A stretch of 64,000 nucleotides of DNA, taken from NCBI GenBank assembly GCA_016222825.1, contig JACRQF010000005.1, positions 137,511 to 201,510 on the forward strand, given 5' to 3'. Origin of the DNA: Verrucomicrobiota bacterium (GTDB lineage: Bacteria > Verrucomicrobiota > Verrucomicrobiia > CAIQCK01). This document shows, piece after piece, positions 38,515 to 46,191 of this stretch. The position numbers were made by a program, and so were the translations under genes. The stretch's first letter is position 1; every line of letters starts with the position of its first letter. The notes below the pieces were generated by a model that was not told where the DNA came from, made no database searches, and worked only from the letters and a program-made list of their open reading frames with translations.

Positions 38515-38655
38515 GACGTGCCTTAATCAAACCGCGATACTTCTCCGGCCTTCACGACCGGTTCCTTGCGACGATGGATGGGAACAACACACAACAACGG
38601 CTGCGCGACCCGCGACGTGACAAAAAAATCCATGCACGCGCACACCATTTCCCTG

Positions 38656-38669
38656 GTGTTCGCGAACAC
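38656..38669. promoter_or_regulatory. 14 bp perfect palindrome upstream of the giant gene (candidate operator)
   Basis: GTGTTCGCGAACAC is a perfect 14 bp palindrome, 142 bp upstream of the start of the giant gene and within its presumed leader. A dyad of this length is typical of a dimeric repressor or activator site. Which regulator would bind is not visible here, and no regulator gene is adjacent. Confidence 0.4.
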
Positions 38670-38853
38670 GCGGTCTCGCCAAAACAACACACTACACCTC
38701 AAGCGTGACGACACTCGACTTCCTTGGGTTGTTTGCACGCCGTGACAATTCTTCTGCAAAAAAAATTAAACGTGCGCTTCTCTACCTCGGTCTAACCTTC
38801 CACTGAACTGCGGGCGGACTATACCCAGAGCCGCGAGAAACTGTCTACAAGAA

Positions 38854-38874
38854 TGTGAGTCTCTTTGACTCACA
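38854..38874 (-). terminator. Hairpin downstream of sppA (possible terminator)
   Basis: Two perfect 8 bp arms, TGTGAGTC and GACTCACA, are separated by 5 bases. On the minus strand the hairpin is followed by TTCTTGT, a poor but T-rich tail. It lies about 120 bp after the sppA stop, and the giant gene starts 340 bp further on, so it could separate the two transcripts. The perfect dyad could equally be a protein-binding site. Confidence 0.4.
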
Positions 38875-38994
38875 AAAACATCGGTTCGTCCCTGCCCATC
38901 CGTCCTTTGTCCCTGCAACGTCTTGGCCCCGGATTTCTCTGTCTCCATTCTTTTGTCCGCCTCACCACCTCCCTTGGCCCCATGCCGCCTTTCC

Positions 38995-40074
38995 TCACTC
39001 CAGCCACCCGCCCGGCAGGTAGTAGAAACGGCCGTTCTCCAGCCTGAAATCAGCCTGTCCTGCAGCCAGCCCCGGCAGTTTCAGCGGCCAGCGCGACTCG
39101 GCAAACAGCGACAACAACTTGCGCATGGACCACAACGCTTCGTATTTCACCAGCTTCGCCGTCTCGATCTTCGCCAGCGATTTGGCCTTCGCCACGGCGT
39201 CCTCAAAGTATCCCAACTGGTCCACGAACTTGTGCTTCAACGCTTCTTCGCCGCTAAGCACGCGCCCATCCGCCAGCCCGGCCTTCAACTCCGCCGCCTT
39301 CATGCGCCGCCCCTCCGCCACCACTTCGATGAACCGGTCGTAGTCGCTCATCACCAGACGCTGTGCAACTTCCTTCTCCTCCGCGGTGATCTCGCTCTCC
39401 AGCTTCTCCGGGCTGAGCATGTCTTTCATCTTCCCACTTTTGTAAACGATCGGCTTCACGCCAACCTTGTCCATCAGGCCGCGATAATTCCACAGATGAA
39501 AAATCACGCCAATGCTTCCCGTGAGGGTCGTGCGGTGCGCCACGATCCAATCCGCGCCCGTCGCCACGTAGTATCCGCCGCTGGCCGCGAGCGGACCGAG
39601 ACTCGCCACCACCGGCACGCCGTTTTTCTTTTTCGCGGTGACGATCGCGTGATGGATCACATCTGATGCCGTCACCTCACCGCCCGGCGAATCAATCGCG
39701 ACGATGATCGCCTTCACATTTTCGTCACGTGAGGCTTTCACCAACTGCTCTTTGATGTCGCCGACCATGCCCTCTTCGCCAGAGTAACCCGGCGCCGAAA
39801 AGCTGATGAGGTCCTGCACGTAGATGACCGCGACTTTTTCTTTCGCGCCAGCGTCACCGCCAATGCGCGTCTCGCGAAACACCGTCGCGCGACTGTCGTC
39901 CTCGAACAGCGGCGACCACGTGACCAGCGATCCGAGCAGCGCGTTGCCCAACAGACTCACGGCGAGCAGCGCCATCGCCGCGAGCGCCAGCACGATCCAT
40001 CCCCACGGACGACGACGCGGCGCGCTTGATGAAGTAGTTGAAGACGACTGAATGATCGGCGGAGGCTGGTTCAT
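38995..40074 (-). CDS. sppA: Signal peptide peptidase SppA, short form
   Basis: Membrane serine protease (family S49) that cleaves leftover signal peptides in the inner membrane. With the start at ATG 40074 the product is 359 residues. An upstream in-frame start at 40209 would add 45 residues of non-conserved sequence ahead of the membrane anchor and is less likely. Residues about 23-45 form one membrane segment after a basic RRR stretch. The S49 core follows, with AIDSPGG near 126-132, the nucleophile serine in ASGGYYVA (Ser165), TGSIGV (185-190) and the lysine-bearing SGKMKD (213-218), where the general base is expected. The single-domain length matches Bacillus-type SppA rather than the doubled E. 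coli form. It is transcribed toward the giant secreted protein, whose signal peptide could be one of its substrates (inference). Confidence 0.92.
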   Translation of the reverse strand: MNQPPPIIQSSSTTSSSAPRRRPWGWIVLALAAMALLAVSLLGNALLGSLVTWSPLFEDDSRATVFRETRIGGDAGAKEKVAVIYVQDLISFSAPGYSGEEGMVGDIKEQLVKASRDENVKAIIVAIDSPGGEVTASDVIHHAIVTAKKKNGVPVVASLGPLAASGGYYVATGADWIVAHRTTLTGSIGVIFHLWNYRGLMDKVGVKPIVYKSGKMKDMLSPEKLESEITAEEKEVAQRLVMSDYDRFIEVVAEGRRMKAAELKAGLADGRVLSGEEALKHKFVDQLGYFEDAVAKAKSLAKIETAKLVKYEALWSMRKLLSLFAESRWPLKLPGLAAGQADFRLENGRFYYLPGGWLE

Positions 40075-40198
40075 GGTTGTCAGGCTTCTTTGCGTTCGCG
40101 TTCCCGGTCCACCAACGAACGCCGTCATGACATCCGTTGCCATCGCGGGTCGCGCCGTCTTATACGCGCCCACCCGGATGCAGGCAACTTGTTTTCCC

Positions 40199-40228
40199 TT
40201 GTCGCGCATCCGCTCACCGTCCTACTAT
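40199..40228 (+). promoter_or_regulatory. Candidate promoter for the 40260 gene
   Basis: TTGTCG (40199-40204) and TACTAT (40223-40228) are separated by 18 bp and sit 32 bp ahead of the ATG at 40260. This is a fair match to a housekeeping sigma promoter in the divergent gap between sppA and the unknown gene. It is a by-eye match only. Confidence 0.35.
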
Positions 40229-40259
40229 CCCGCCGCAAACCGAAGTTGGAGAATGTCGT

Positions 40260-41057
40260 ATGAGCCTGGAAAGCTTTTACCACGAAGTCGCGATGCGACA
40301 GGCGAGCGCTGACCGCGACAGTCTGAAGTCCGTGCCGCCCTGGTGGAGACGGTGCCTCACCGCTCTCCCGCCAACAGCAAGGCGGCTTCTCGCTCTCACC
40401 GCCATGTCCGCGCTCGCAACCGCTGGCTGGTGGTTGCATCCGCACATCAACCAATACGTGCTCGGCAATTCCCCTCATCCACCCAGCGCCGCTGATCTGC
40501 TTGTGACCGTCGTGCGGCGCGCGTCGCCCGTCGAGCGCGCCCACCGCCTGGTGCTGGCCTGCGCCCGCGAGAACAACGCACACGCCTGTCAGAAGGCGCT
40601 GCGGCAGGCATTGACCATCGCGCAGCCTCAGGTGGTTGTATTGTGGCTCAAGGAGAAGGAAGTCCATGCGCTGCGAGCCAACGCCTACTTTGACCGGTTC
40701 GCGGCCAAACTGGAAACGCATCCTGACCGGCTCGACCAACTCTCCGCCACCCCGGCTCGCGCCGCAGTTCCGACGTCTTACACTCAAACACCTGGAATTC
40801 GCGCGACGCAAACCAAGAGTTCCTTCGCCGATCCTGCTGGCGGCCTGCCCACACGTCTCGACGGCTCCGGTTTTCTCTCCAACACTCCTGGCCGCAATGC
40901 GGCTCGCTTGTTGGGAGGGGGCGTGTCCATGCAAATGAGCACCGCGCCGTCACCACAAGCTTCTCTGGATGTCTCCAGCGCCCGCTCAATAAACCCCACC
41001 GATGCCGTCAACACGCGCCCTGCCAAGATCAACTCCGTGGACGCACTTCTTCGATGA
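40260..41057 (+). CDS. Hypothetical single-pass membrane protein
   Basis: 265 residues, function not recognised. The start at 40260 is chosen because GGAG lies 8 bases upstream; a longer frame from 40137 has a low-complexity start and no ribosome site. A short cytoplasmic part (SLESFYHEVAMRQ) is followed by a hydrophobic segment at about residues 45-60 (LLALTAMSALATAGWWL), a helical region with two cysteines (CARENNAHAC), and a Ser/Pro/Thr-rich low-complexity tail. It is divergent from sppA and precedes the nucleoside salvage genes by 156 bp. The topology suggests an inner-membrane protein with a periplasmic tail. No family assignment is made. Confidence 0.65.
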   Translation: MSLESFYHEVAMRQASADRDSLKSVPPWWRRCLTALPPTARRLLALTAMSALATAGWWLHPHINQYVLGNSPHPPSAADLLVTVVRRASPVERAHRLVLACARENNAHACQKALRQALTIAQPQVVVLWLKEKEVHALRANAYFDRFAAKLETHPDRLDQLSATPARAAVPTSYTQTPGIRATQTKSSFADPAGGLPTRLDGSGFLSNTPGRNAARLLGGGVSMQMSTAPSPQASLDVSSARSINPTDAVNTRPAKINSVDALLR

Positions 41058-41213
41058 TGCGAGCTTGCAGGCCGGCAACGCCGCAATCCATGACGCCCCC
41101 CCCAAACAACACCATCACCGGATTCGCTCTTCTTGTTCTTCACCTTTTCGTCACGCAAGGGCGCCGCACACTTGATTTCGGAAGCCCATCACTGTTAGAA
41201 GCGAAGCAACAAC

Positions 41214-42032
41214 ATGACTCCACAAATCGCTGAAGCCAAGACGGCCATCGAATCGAAATCGAACGGACGCAAGCCGGCCATCGGCATCGTGCTCGGCTCC
41301 GGCTTGGGATCATTCGCGGAGAAACTGGAGGACGCCGTGAAAATCCCCTACGGCGGCATCCCCGGCTTCCGGCCCACGTCGGTGCCGGGCCACGCGGGAC
41401 AACTGCTCATCGGCGCGTTCCGCGGCAAGACTCTGGCGGTGCTTCAAGGCCGCTCCCATATCTACGAGGGCTGCACGGCGGCGGAGGTCGCGTTCCCCAT
41501 CCGCGCGCTGGGCGCTTTGGGCGTGAAGACGCTGTTGACCACCTGCGCCGCTGGCGGCATCAACAGCCAGCTCCGCGTCGGCTCGCTGATGGCCATTGAG
41601 GACCACATCAACTTCACCGGCGAGAATCCATTGATCAGCCGCAACTCCCATGAAGGTGAAGCGGTGAAGTTTTTGGACATGACCCAAGCCTACTCGTCGC
41701 GGCTGCTTGAAAAATTGACCGTCGCGTCGGACAAGCTCAAGCTCGGTTTGCGCCGCGGTGTTTACATGGCCGTCTCCGGCCCGAACTACGAGACGCCCAG
41801 CGAAACGAAAGCGATGGCGTGGCTCGGCGCAGACGCCATTGGCATGAGCGTCGTGCCCGAAGTGCTGGTCGCGCGGCATCTTGGCATGGAGGTCGCCGGC
41901 CTCGCCCTCATCACGAACCTTGCAGCGGGCATCGGCGGCCGGCGGCTGTCGCACGAGGAAGTTCTGGAGACCACACGAAAGGTCTCGGAGAATTTCGTCA
42001 AGCTTTTGGAGGAGTTCATCGCCAGTCTGTAG
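41214..42032 (+). CDS. punA: Purine-nucleoside phosphorylase (trimeric PNP/MTAP type)
   Basis: Splits purine ribo- and deoxyribonucleosides with phosphate into base and (deoxy)ribose-1-phosphate in the cytoplasm. It is 272 residues, the usual length of the low-molecular-weight trimeric class. Visible motifs are the phosphate-binding GSGLGSF (28-34), GRSHIYEG (79-86), TTCAAGGIN (about 109-117), GPNYETPSE (purine-pocket glutamate), MSVVPEV and LITN (base-contacting asparagine). These match the mammalian-like PNP order. Cytidine deaminase follows after 38 bp, which makes a nucleoside salvage pair. The ATG at 41214 has a weak GAAG-containing upstream region. Confidence 0.93.
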   Translation: MTPQIAEAKTAIESKSNGRKPAIGIVLGSGLGSFAEKLEDAVKIPYGGIPGFRPTSVPGHAGQLLIGAFRGKTLAVLQGRSHIYEGCTAAEVAFPIRALGALGVKTLLTTCAAGGINSQLRVGSLMAIEDHINFTGENPLISRNSHEGEAVKFLDMTQAYSSRLLEKLTVASDKLKLGLRRGVYMAVSGPNYETPSETKAMAWLGADAIGMSVVPEVLVARHLGMEVAGLALITNLAAGIGGRRLSHEEVLETTRKVSENFVKLLEEFIASL

Positions 42033-42070
42033 CGCACCCCGCCTCCGACAGGAGCAGCATATATATAGTT

Positions 42071-42460
42071 ATGGTGTCGTCAGAAGAACGTCTTCTCGTG
42101 GCAGCAGCGCGCGTGGCGCGGCGAGGAGTTTACGCGCCCTACTCTAAGTTCCGTGTTGGCGCGGCTTTACTCGCATCCAGCGGCAAGGTTTATCATGGCT
42201 CCAACGTCGAAAACGCCAGTTACGGCCTCACCGTCTGCGCCGAGCGCGTTGCTTTCTTTAATGCGGTATCGGCGGGCGAACGGCGCTTCGTCGCCATCGC
42301 TGTTGTCAGCGACGGCGCGGCCACGCCCTGCGGCGCATGCCGCCAAGTCATGGCCGAGTTCGCTCCCAAGCTGAGAATCCTGGTGGCGGAGGCGAAGCGT
42401 CGCGGCCCGGTGAGAACATTTCTTTTGGACGAACTGCTACCCAGCCGTTTCTCCTTGTGA
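42071..42460 (+). CDS. cdd: Cytidine deaminase
   Basis: Zinc enzyme that converts cytidine and deoxycytidine to uridine and deoxyuridine. It is 129 residues, the size of the homotetrameric class. The zinc and catalytic motif is CAE (Cys56-Glu58) in NASYGLTVCAER, and the other two zinc ligands are in PCGAC (Cys87 and Cys90). The start at ATG 42071 is set by homology, because YAPYSKFRVGAAL sits at the usual distance. The AGGAG at 42049-42053 is rather far (16 bases), so GTG 42074 is also possible. It is flanked closely by the PNP gene and a methyltransferase in the same direction. Confidence 0.95.
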   Translation: MVSSEERLLVAAARVARRGVYAPYSKFRVGAALLASSGKVYHGSNVENASYGLTVCAERVAFFNAVSAGERRFVAIAVVSDGAATPCGACRQVMAEFAPKLRILVAEAKRRGPVRTFLLDELLPSRFSL

Positions 42461-42472
42461 TAGTGTCCCGCC

Positions 42473-43306
42473 ATGACGACCGGACAAGAACCAGTTCCTA
42501 CGAAAGCAACGTCTCAACAAGCAAGTGTCGTTGAAGTGTTCGATCGTGTTTCCGGCGACGCGTGGGACGCGCTTTACGATGAGCGCGGGCCGCAACTCGA
42601 CAACTGGAAATTCATCCAGCGCAAGCTGCGCGTTGAGGAACTGCTCGCCAACGAAAAACCCGGCCGCCTTCTCGACGTTGGCTGCGGCACCGGCCCGATG
42701 GCGCCGGCGTTCCTGCAACGCGGATGGGAGTTCCACGGTCTCGACATCGCGCCGAAGATGATAGAGCACGCCCGCCGCCGTTTCGCCAGCGAGCCGCGCG
42801 CGAAGTTCTACGTCGGCAAGATCGAACAGGCGGAGTTCCCTCCAAACCATTTTGATGCCGTCATCGCAATGGGTTTGCTCGAATACCTCAACGACGCCGA
42901 ACTTGCCGCCGCGATGAAGGAGATGGCGCGTGTGCTCAAGCCCGGCGGCGTCATGATCATCAGCGTCATCCAGCCGCGCTCGCTGGACTCGATCATGCGA
43001 AAGACGCTCGCCCTGCCAACGCGCGTGTTGAAGCCGATCTACATGAAGCTGCGCGGGAAGAAATTCGACCTCGACAGCCTGGTGCATCGCCAGTTCTCCG
43101 TCGTCGCGCTGGAACGACTGATGGCTGACGTCGGCTGCGTCCGTGAGGACCACGCCTACTACAATCTCGTGCCCCTCCCCTTCCCCTTTGACAAGCTTCT
43201 GCCGCGCCTCGCGCTGGCGGCGAGCCGTTGGGCCGAGCCGAAGCAACACGACCATTTCCACTGGGCCGCCACCGCCTGCATGTTGAAGGCGCGCAAGAGA
43301 AACTGA
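42473..43306 (+). CDS. Class I SAM-dependent methyltransferase
   Basis: 277 residues with the Rossmann motif I RLLDVGCGTGPM (65-76), motif II GLDIAPKM, the acidic post-motif PNHFDAVIAMGLLEYL and the LKPGG turn of class I methyltransferases (Methyltransf_11-like). It begins 12 bp after cdd, so it is probably cotranscribed. The C-terminal third contains no membrane segment. The substrate cannot be told. UbiE-like or small-molecule methyltransferases share this layout. Confidence 0.85.
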   Translation: MTTGQEPVPTKATSQQASVVEVFDRVSGDAWDALYDERGPQLDNWKFIQRKLRVEELLANEKPGRLLDVGCGTGPMAPAFLQRGWEFHGLDIAPKMIEHARRRFASEPRAKFYVGKIEQAEFPPNHFDAVIAMGLLEYLNDAELAAAMKEMARVLKPGGVMIISVIQPRSLDSIMRKTLALPTRVLKPIYMKLRGKKFDLDSLVHRQFSVVALERLMADVGCVREDHAYYNLVPLPFPFDKLLPRLALAASRWAEPKQHDHFHWAATACMLKARKRN

Positions 43307-43317
43307 GCCGCGGCTCA
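43304..43317. other. 14 bp palindrome between convergent genes
   Basis: TGAGCCGCGGCTCA is a perfect palindrome that overlaps the methyltransferase stop codon and lies within the 15 bp gap before the end of the converging fucosidase gene. It could form a 5 bp stem with a CGCG loop and act as a weak two-way terminator, but there is no T tract on either side. Confidence 0.25.
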
Positions 43318-43321
43318 ACTC

Positions 43322-44734
43322 TTACTTCTGCCGCTCGTCCACTTTGTCAGAGGTCCGTCGCTCTGATTCCAACTCTGACAGCTTGTCGAACTCCAGCTTC
43401 GCGACCAACACAGTGTTCGCCATCTCGTTCACCGGCAGCTTGCACAACCGCAAATAGCCTTTCTGCTCGACGTGGTCGCTCGGCGCCATGTCCACCGCAC
43501 ATTTGATGAGTTGACCCGTGTTCAACAGCGTAGCGCGGCGCGGCGCGATAGTCAGCGGTTTCAACTTCACCGCCTCGGTCATTGGGTCTTTGTGCAAGAT
43601 GACATAGAGCGTGCTGCCCCGGCGCGTCAGGAGAACGTTGCGGTTTGATGTCAGCCAAGACGCCGGCGTCGTGCCTTCCAGCGACTCCTTCACGGCGCGA
43701 TGCCACTTGCCAATGCGGCGCAGAATGGCGGCGGCCTCGTCGGGAATCGCGCCGTCGCCTTTCGGGCCAACGTTGAGCAGGTAGTTCGCATCGCGCGCCA
43801 GATACTTAACGATGCTGCGCAACAGATGCCGGTCGGTGTAGTAGTCCTCGTCCTTGCGATAGCCCCAGCTTTCTGCGCCGACCGATTGGCACGCTTCGGT
43901 GCGCTTCTCGAAACTCGGCAACTCCTCGCCGCCCTTGTCGTAATCGCGCTCCGGCGTGCCGAAGTCGCCTTCGTCGTAGCCGCGGTTGTTGATGACCGCC
44001 TTCGGTTGGAGCTTGCGGATCATGTCGTTAATGGAACGGTCCACGTGCTTGTCCACGTTCATGTCCCACCAGATGCCGTGAATCTCGCCATAGTTGGTGC
44101 AAAGCTCGCGAACCTGCGCCTTGAGGAACTCGATATACTTCATCAGGTCCGGCTCGTCTCCCGGCTGCGGCGGCAACTCGTGGTGCCGGCCTTGGTTCGG
44201 GTAATTCTTCTGATGCCAGTCGGCGATCGAGTAATAGAGGCAGAGCGGGAAGCCACGGCGATGGCAGGCGTCGGCAAGCATCTTGACGATGTCCTTGCCG
44301 TAGGGCGTGTTCATCGTGTTGTAGGAAGTCAGCTTCGTGTCCCAGAGGCAGAAGCCGTCGTGGTGCTTCGTCGTAAGGCAGATGTATTTCATCCCCACCG
44401 CCTCGGCGAGATCGAGCCACGCGTCGGGGTTATAGCGCACCGGGTTCCACTGCTGCGCCAGCTTCACGTATTCGGCGCGCGGCACGCGGGCGCGCCACTG
44501 CTCCTGCTCGTGGAAACCGTGGATGGCGTAGAGGCCCCAATGGACGAACATGCCGAAGCGTTTCTCAAACCACCAGTCGCGTCCGTCTCCAAAACGCGGC
44601 GCGGGCTTCGGAATAGTCGGCGGCTTCGCAGTCATGTCGCCTGCGGAAGCAGCCATGACACGGCAGGGAACACTAGGCAATGCCGACGCCGCCAGCGCGC
44701 CGGCGCTCGACAGGATGAAACGTCTGCGGTTCAT
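43322..44734 (-). CDS. Alpha-L-fucosidase, GH29 family, Tat-exported
   Basis: Removes alpha-linked fucose from glycans outside the cytoplasm. It is 470 residues. The N-terminus NRRRFILSSAGALAAS is a twin-arginine signal. GH29 hallmarks are FGMFVHWGLYA (60-70), TTKHHDGFCLWDT (121-133), the IWWDMN strand with Asp224 as the likely nucleophile, INNRG, and SWGYRKDEDYY, which in relatives is near the active site. LLNVGPKGDG marks the end of the barrel, and a C-terminal beta domain follows. The acid/base glutamate varies in this family and was not assigned. It is the last gene of a three-gene exported set with the beta-propeller (49 bp gap) and the M60 peptidase. Confidence 0.9.
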   Translation of the reverse strand: MNRRRFILSSAGALAASALPSVPCRVMAASAGDMTAKPPTIPKPAPRFGDGRDWWFEKRFGMFVHWGLYAIHGFHEQEQWRARVPRAEYVKLAQQWNPVRYNPDAWLDLAEAVGMKYICLTTKHHDGFCLWDTKLTSYNTMNTPYGKDIVKMLADACHRRGFPLCLYYSIADWHQKNYPNQGRHHELPPQPGDEPDLMKYIEFLKAQVRELCTNYGEIHGIWWDMNVDKHVDRSINDMIRKLQPKAVINNRGYDEGDFGTPERDYDKGGEELPSFEKRTEACQSVGAESWGYRKDEDYYTDRHLLRSIVKYLARDANYLLNVGPKGDGAIPDEAAAILRRIGKWHRAVKESLEGTTPASWLTSNRNVLLTRRGSTLYVILHKDPMTEAVKLKPLTIAPRRATLLNTGQLIKCAVDMAPSDHVEQKGYLRLCKLPVNEMANTVLVAKLEFDKLSELESERRTSDKVDERQK

Positions 44735-44783
44735 GGTTTCTCCTTCCTCAACCGCATACAGCGCAGCCGACGGCGTGAGTCTC

Positions 44784-46052
44784 TTACTTCGCCTTCACAT
44801 CGAAGCAGAAGATCAACTCCTGATCGCGGAGGAAAAGCTTGCCGTTGGCGACGACAGGGTGCGTCCAAATCCTGCCTTTCGGACTGCGCTGAGTCGTCTG
44901 CGGGTCGAGCGTGAAACGGCCGTGCTCCTTCCAACCTTTCGGCGACGCCTCGATCAACACGACGTTCGCCGGGTTCTTCCCGTTGCTTTCCTCGATGCAA
45001 TACAGCAAGCCTTCCGTGCAACAACCGACCGCGCCCTTGCCGAGCGCCTGCTTCTCGGCCCAGACCTGCTCGCCGGTCTTGAAATCCTGGCAAACCCAAC
45101 CCGCGCCGTCGGAGTAGCCGTAGAGATGCTCGCCCACCAGAATGACGCCGCCGTGATGGTTCTTCATGACGGTGTTCACGTAAACGTCGCTGACCTGGTT
45201 GCCCTCGGCGACCTTTATCAGTTTGCACCCGACGTTGTAGCCGGAGGCAACATAAACGCAACCGTCGTGGAAAATCGGCGTCGGGATGACGGCGACCTTG
45301 CCCGGCCACTCGGAACGCCAGAGCAGCTTGCCATCCGCTGCGTTGACGCCCGCCACGCTCTTCATCGTCAACTGGATGTATTGCCGCGCGCCGTTGTGGT
45401 TGACCGCGATGAGCGACGAATACTGCGCGGGATCAGTAAACTCCTTCGACTGCCAGACCAGAGCGCCGGTCATCTTGTCGAGAGCCGCAATCGCGCCCTG
45501 TTCGCCGCCCGGCGTGCAAACAACAAGTTTGCCGTCCACGAGCGGTGATTCGGTGTAACCCCATTGCGCCACCTTGCCGCCGAGTTCCTGCATCGTCTTC
45601 TTCCAAAGCAGCTTGCCGCCCGCCGCGTCGCAGCAGACCAGCGTGCCCTGCCCGCCGAGCGCATACACACGGCCGCCGTCCACCGTCGGCGTGCCACGCG
45701 GACCGTCGCCCCAGTTGTTCGAGTAGAGCGCGCCAATCTCGGCGCACCAGAGCTGTTTGCCGGTGTTTGCGTCGAGGGCGATCAGAAGCTCCGTGCCGCC
45801 ACGCGCGCCCATCGTGAAAAGTTTTCCGGCGACAATGGAAAAGCCGCTGTAACCGAGGCCGGCGTCCTTGTTCAGCCACAACTGCTTCGGCCCGTCTTTG
45901 GGCCACTGCTTGAGCAGGCCGGTTTCCTTGCTGATGTCGGTGCGATCCGGTCCGCGCCACTGCGGCCAGTCATCGGCGGCGGCTTCGCGGAGGGTGAGTG
46001 ACAAAACGAGCAACGAACTGAGCGCGACGAAACGAGCGATGTTCTTCTTCAT
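44784..46052 (-). CDS. Secreted PQQ-like beta-propeller repeat protein
   Basis: 422 residues with the start at ATG 46052 (MKKNIARFVALSSLLVLSL), which places a Sec signal peptide first. An in-frame ATG at 46097 would add 15 residues ahead of it. The mature protein opens with DDWPQWRGPDRTDIS, the usual start of planctomycete/verrucomicrobial PQQ_2 proteins, then propeller blades with ALDANTGKQLW, CCDAAGGKLLW, ALDKMTGALVW, GVNAADGKLLW and CQDFKTGEQVW. These blade motifs resemble quinoprotein dehydrogenases and BamB, but no dehydrogenase-type active-site motif is seen, so enzyme activity is doubtful. A binding or scaffold role is more likely. Confidence 0.85.
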   Translation of the reverse strand: MKKNIARFVALSSLLVLSLTLREAAADDWPQWRGPDRTDISKETGLLKQWPKDGPKQLWLNKDAGLGYSGFSIVAGKLFTMGARGGTELLIALDANTGKQLWCAEIGALYSNNWGDGPRGTPTVDGGRVYALGGQGTLVCCDAAGGKLLWKKTMQELGGKVAQWGYTESPLVDGKLVVCTPGGEQGAIAALDKMTGALVWQSKEFTDPAQYSSLIAVNHNGARQYIQLTMKSVAGVNAADGKLLWRSEWPGKVAVIPTPIFHDGCVYVASGYNVGCKLIKVAEGNQVSDVYVNTVMKNHHGGVILVGEHLYGYSDGAGWVCQDFKTGEQVWAEKQALGKGAVGCCTEGLLYCIEESNGKNPANVVLIEASPKGWKEHGRFTLDPQTTQRSPKGRIWTHPVVANGKLFLRDQELIFCFDVKAK

Positions 46053-46191
46053 AATTCTGATTTTCGGTTCAACTGTTTGACGCAACGACCCGCGCATTTA
46101 ATGCGACAACGGCCCGCGCTTCCAGCGAAATCATTGCGTCGCCTTCAACCGCGACCGGTCTGGCCGAGCCGACACGGAGACCTGATGATCC

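Larger units (their letters stand above)
38515..38994. other. Intergenic leader between sppA and the giant gene
   Basis: These 480 bp are clearly poorer in GC than the flanking genes and contain no convincing coding frame. Two short minus-strand frames (38523-38759 and 38766-38948) have no ribosome site or recognisable composition. The stretch holds a terminator-like hairpin after sppA, an A/T-rich tract at 38758-38770, and a 14 bp palindrome nearer the giant gene. It probably carries the giant gene's promoter. A weak candidate on the minus strand is TTAGAC (38790-38795) with TTTAAT (38765-38770), but the 19 bp spacing makes it doubtful. Confidence 0.6.

Noticed and set aside
1..38514. CRISPR array or DNA satellite as an explanation for the repetitive first 38 kb
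   Set aside because: Repeats are conserved at protein level with variable length and codons, and there are no regular direct repeats with unique spacers.
38523..38948. Two short minus-strand frames (78 and 60 codons) in the leader of the giant gene
   Set aside because: No ribosome site and no family resemblance; the region is AT-richer than coding DNA here and holds regulatory-looking structure.
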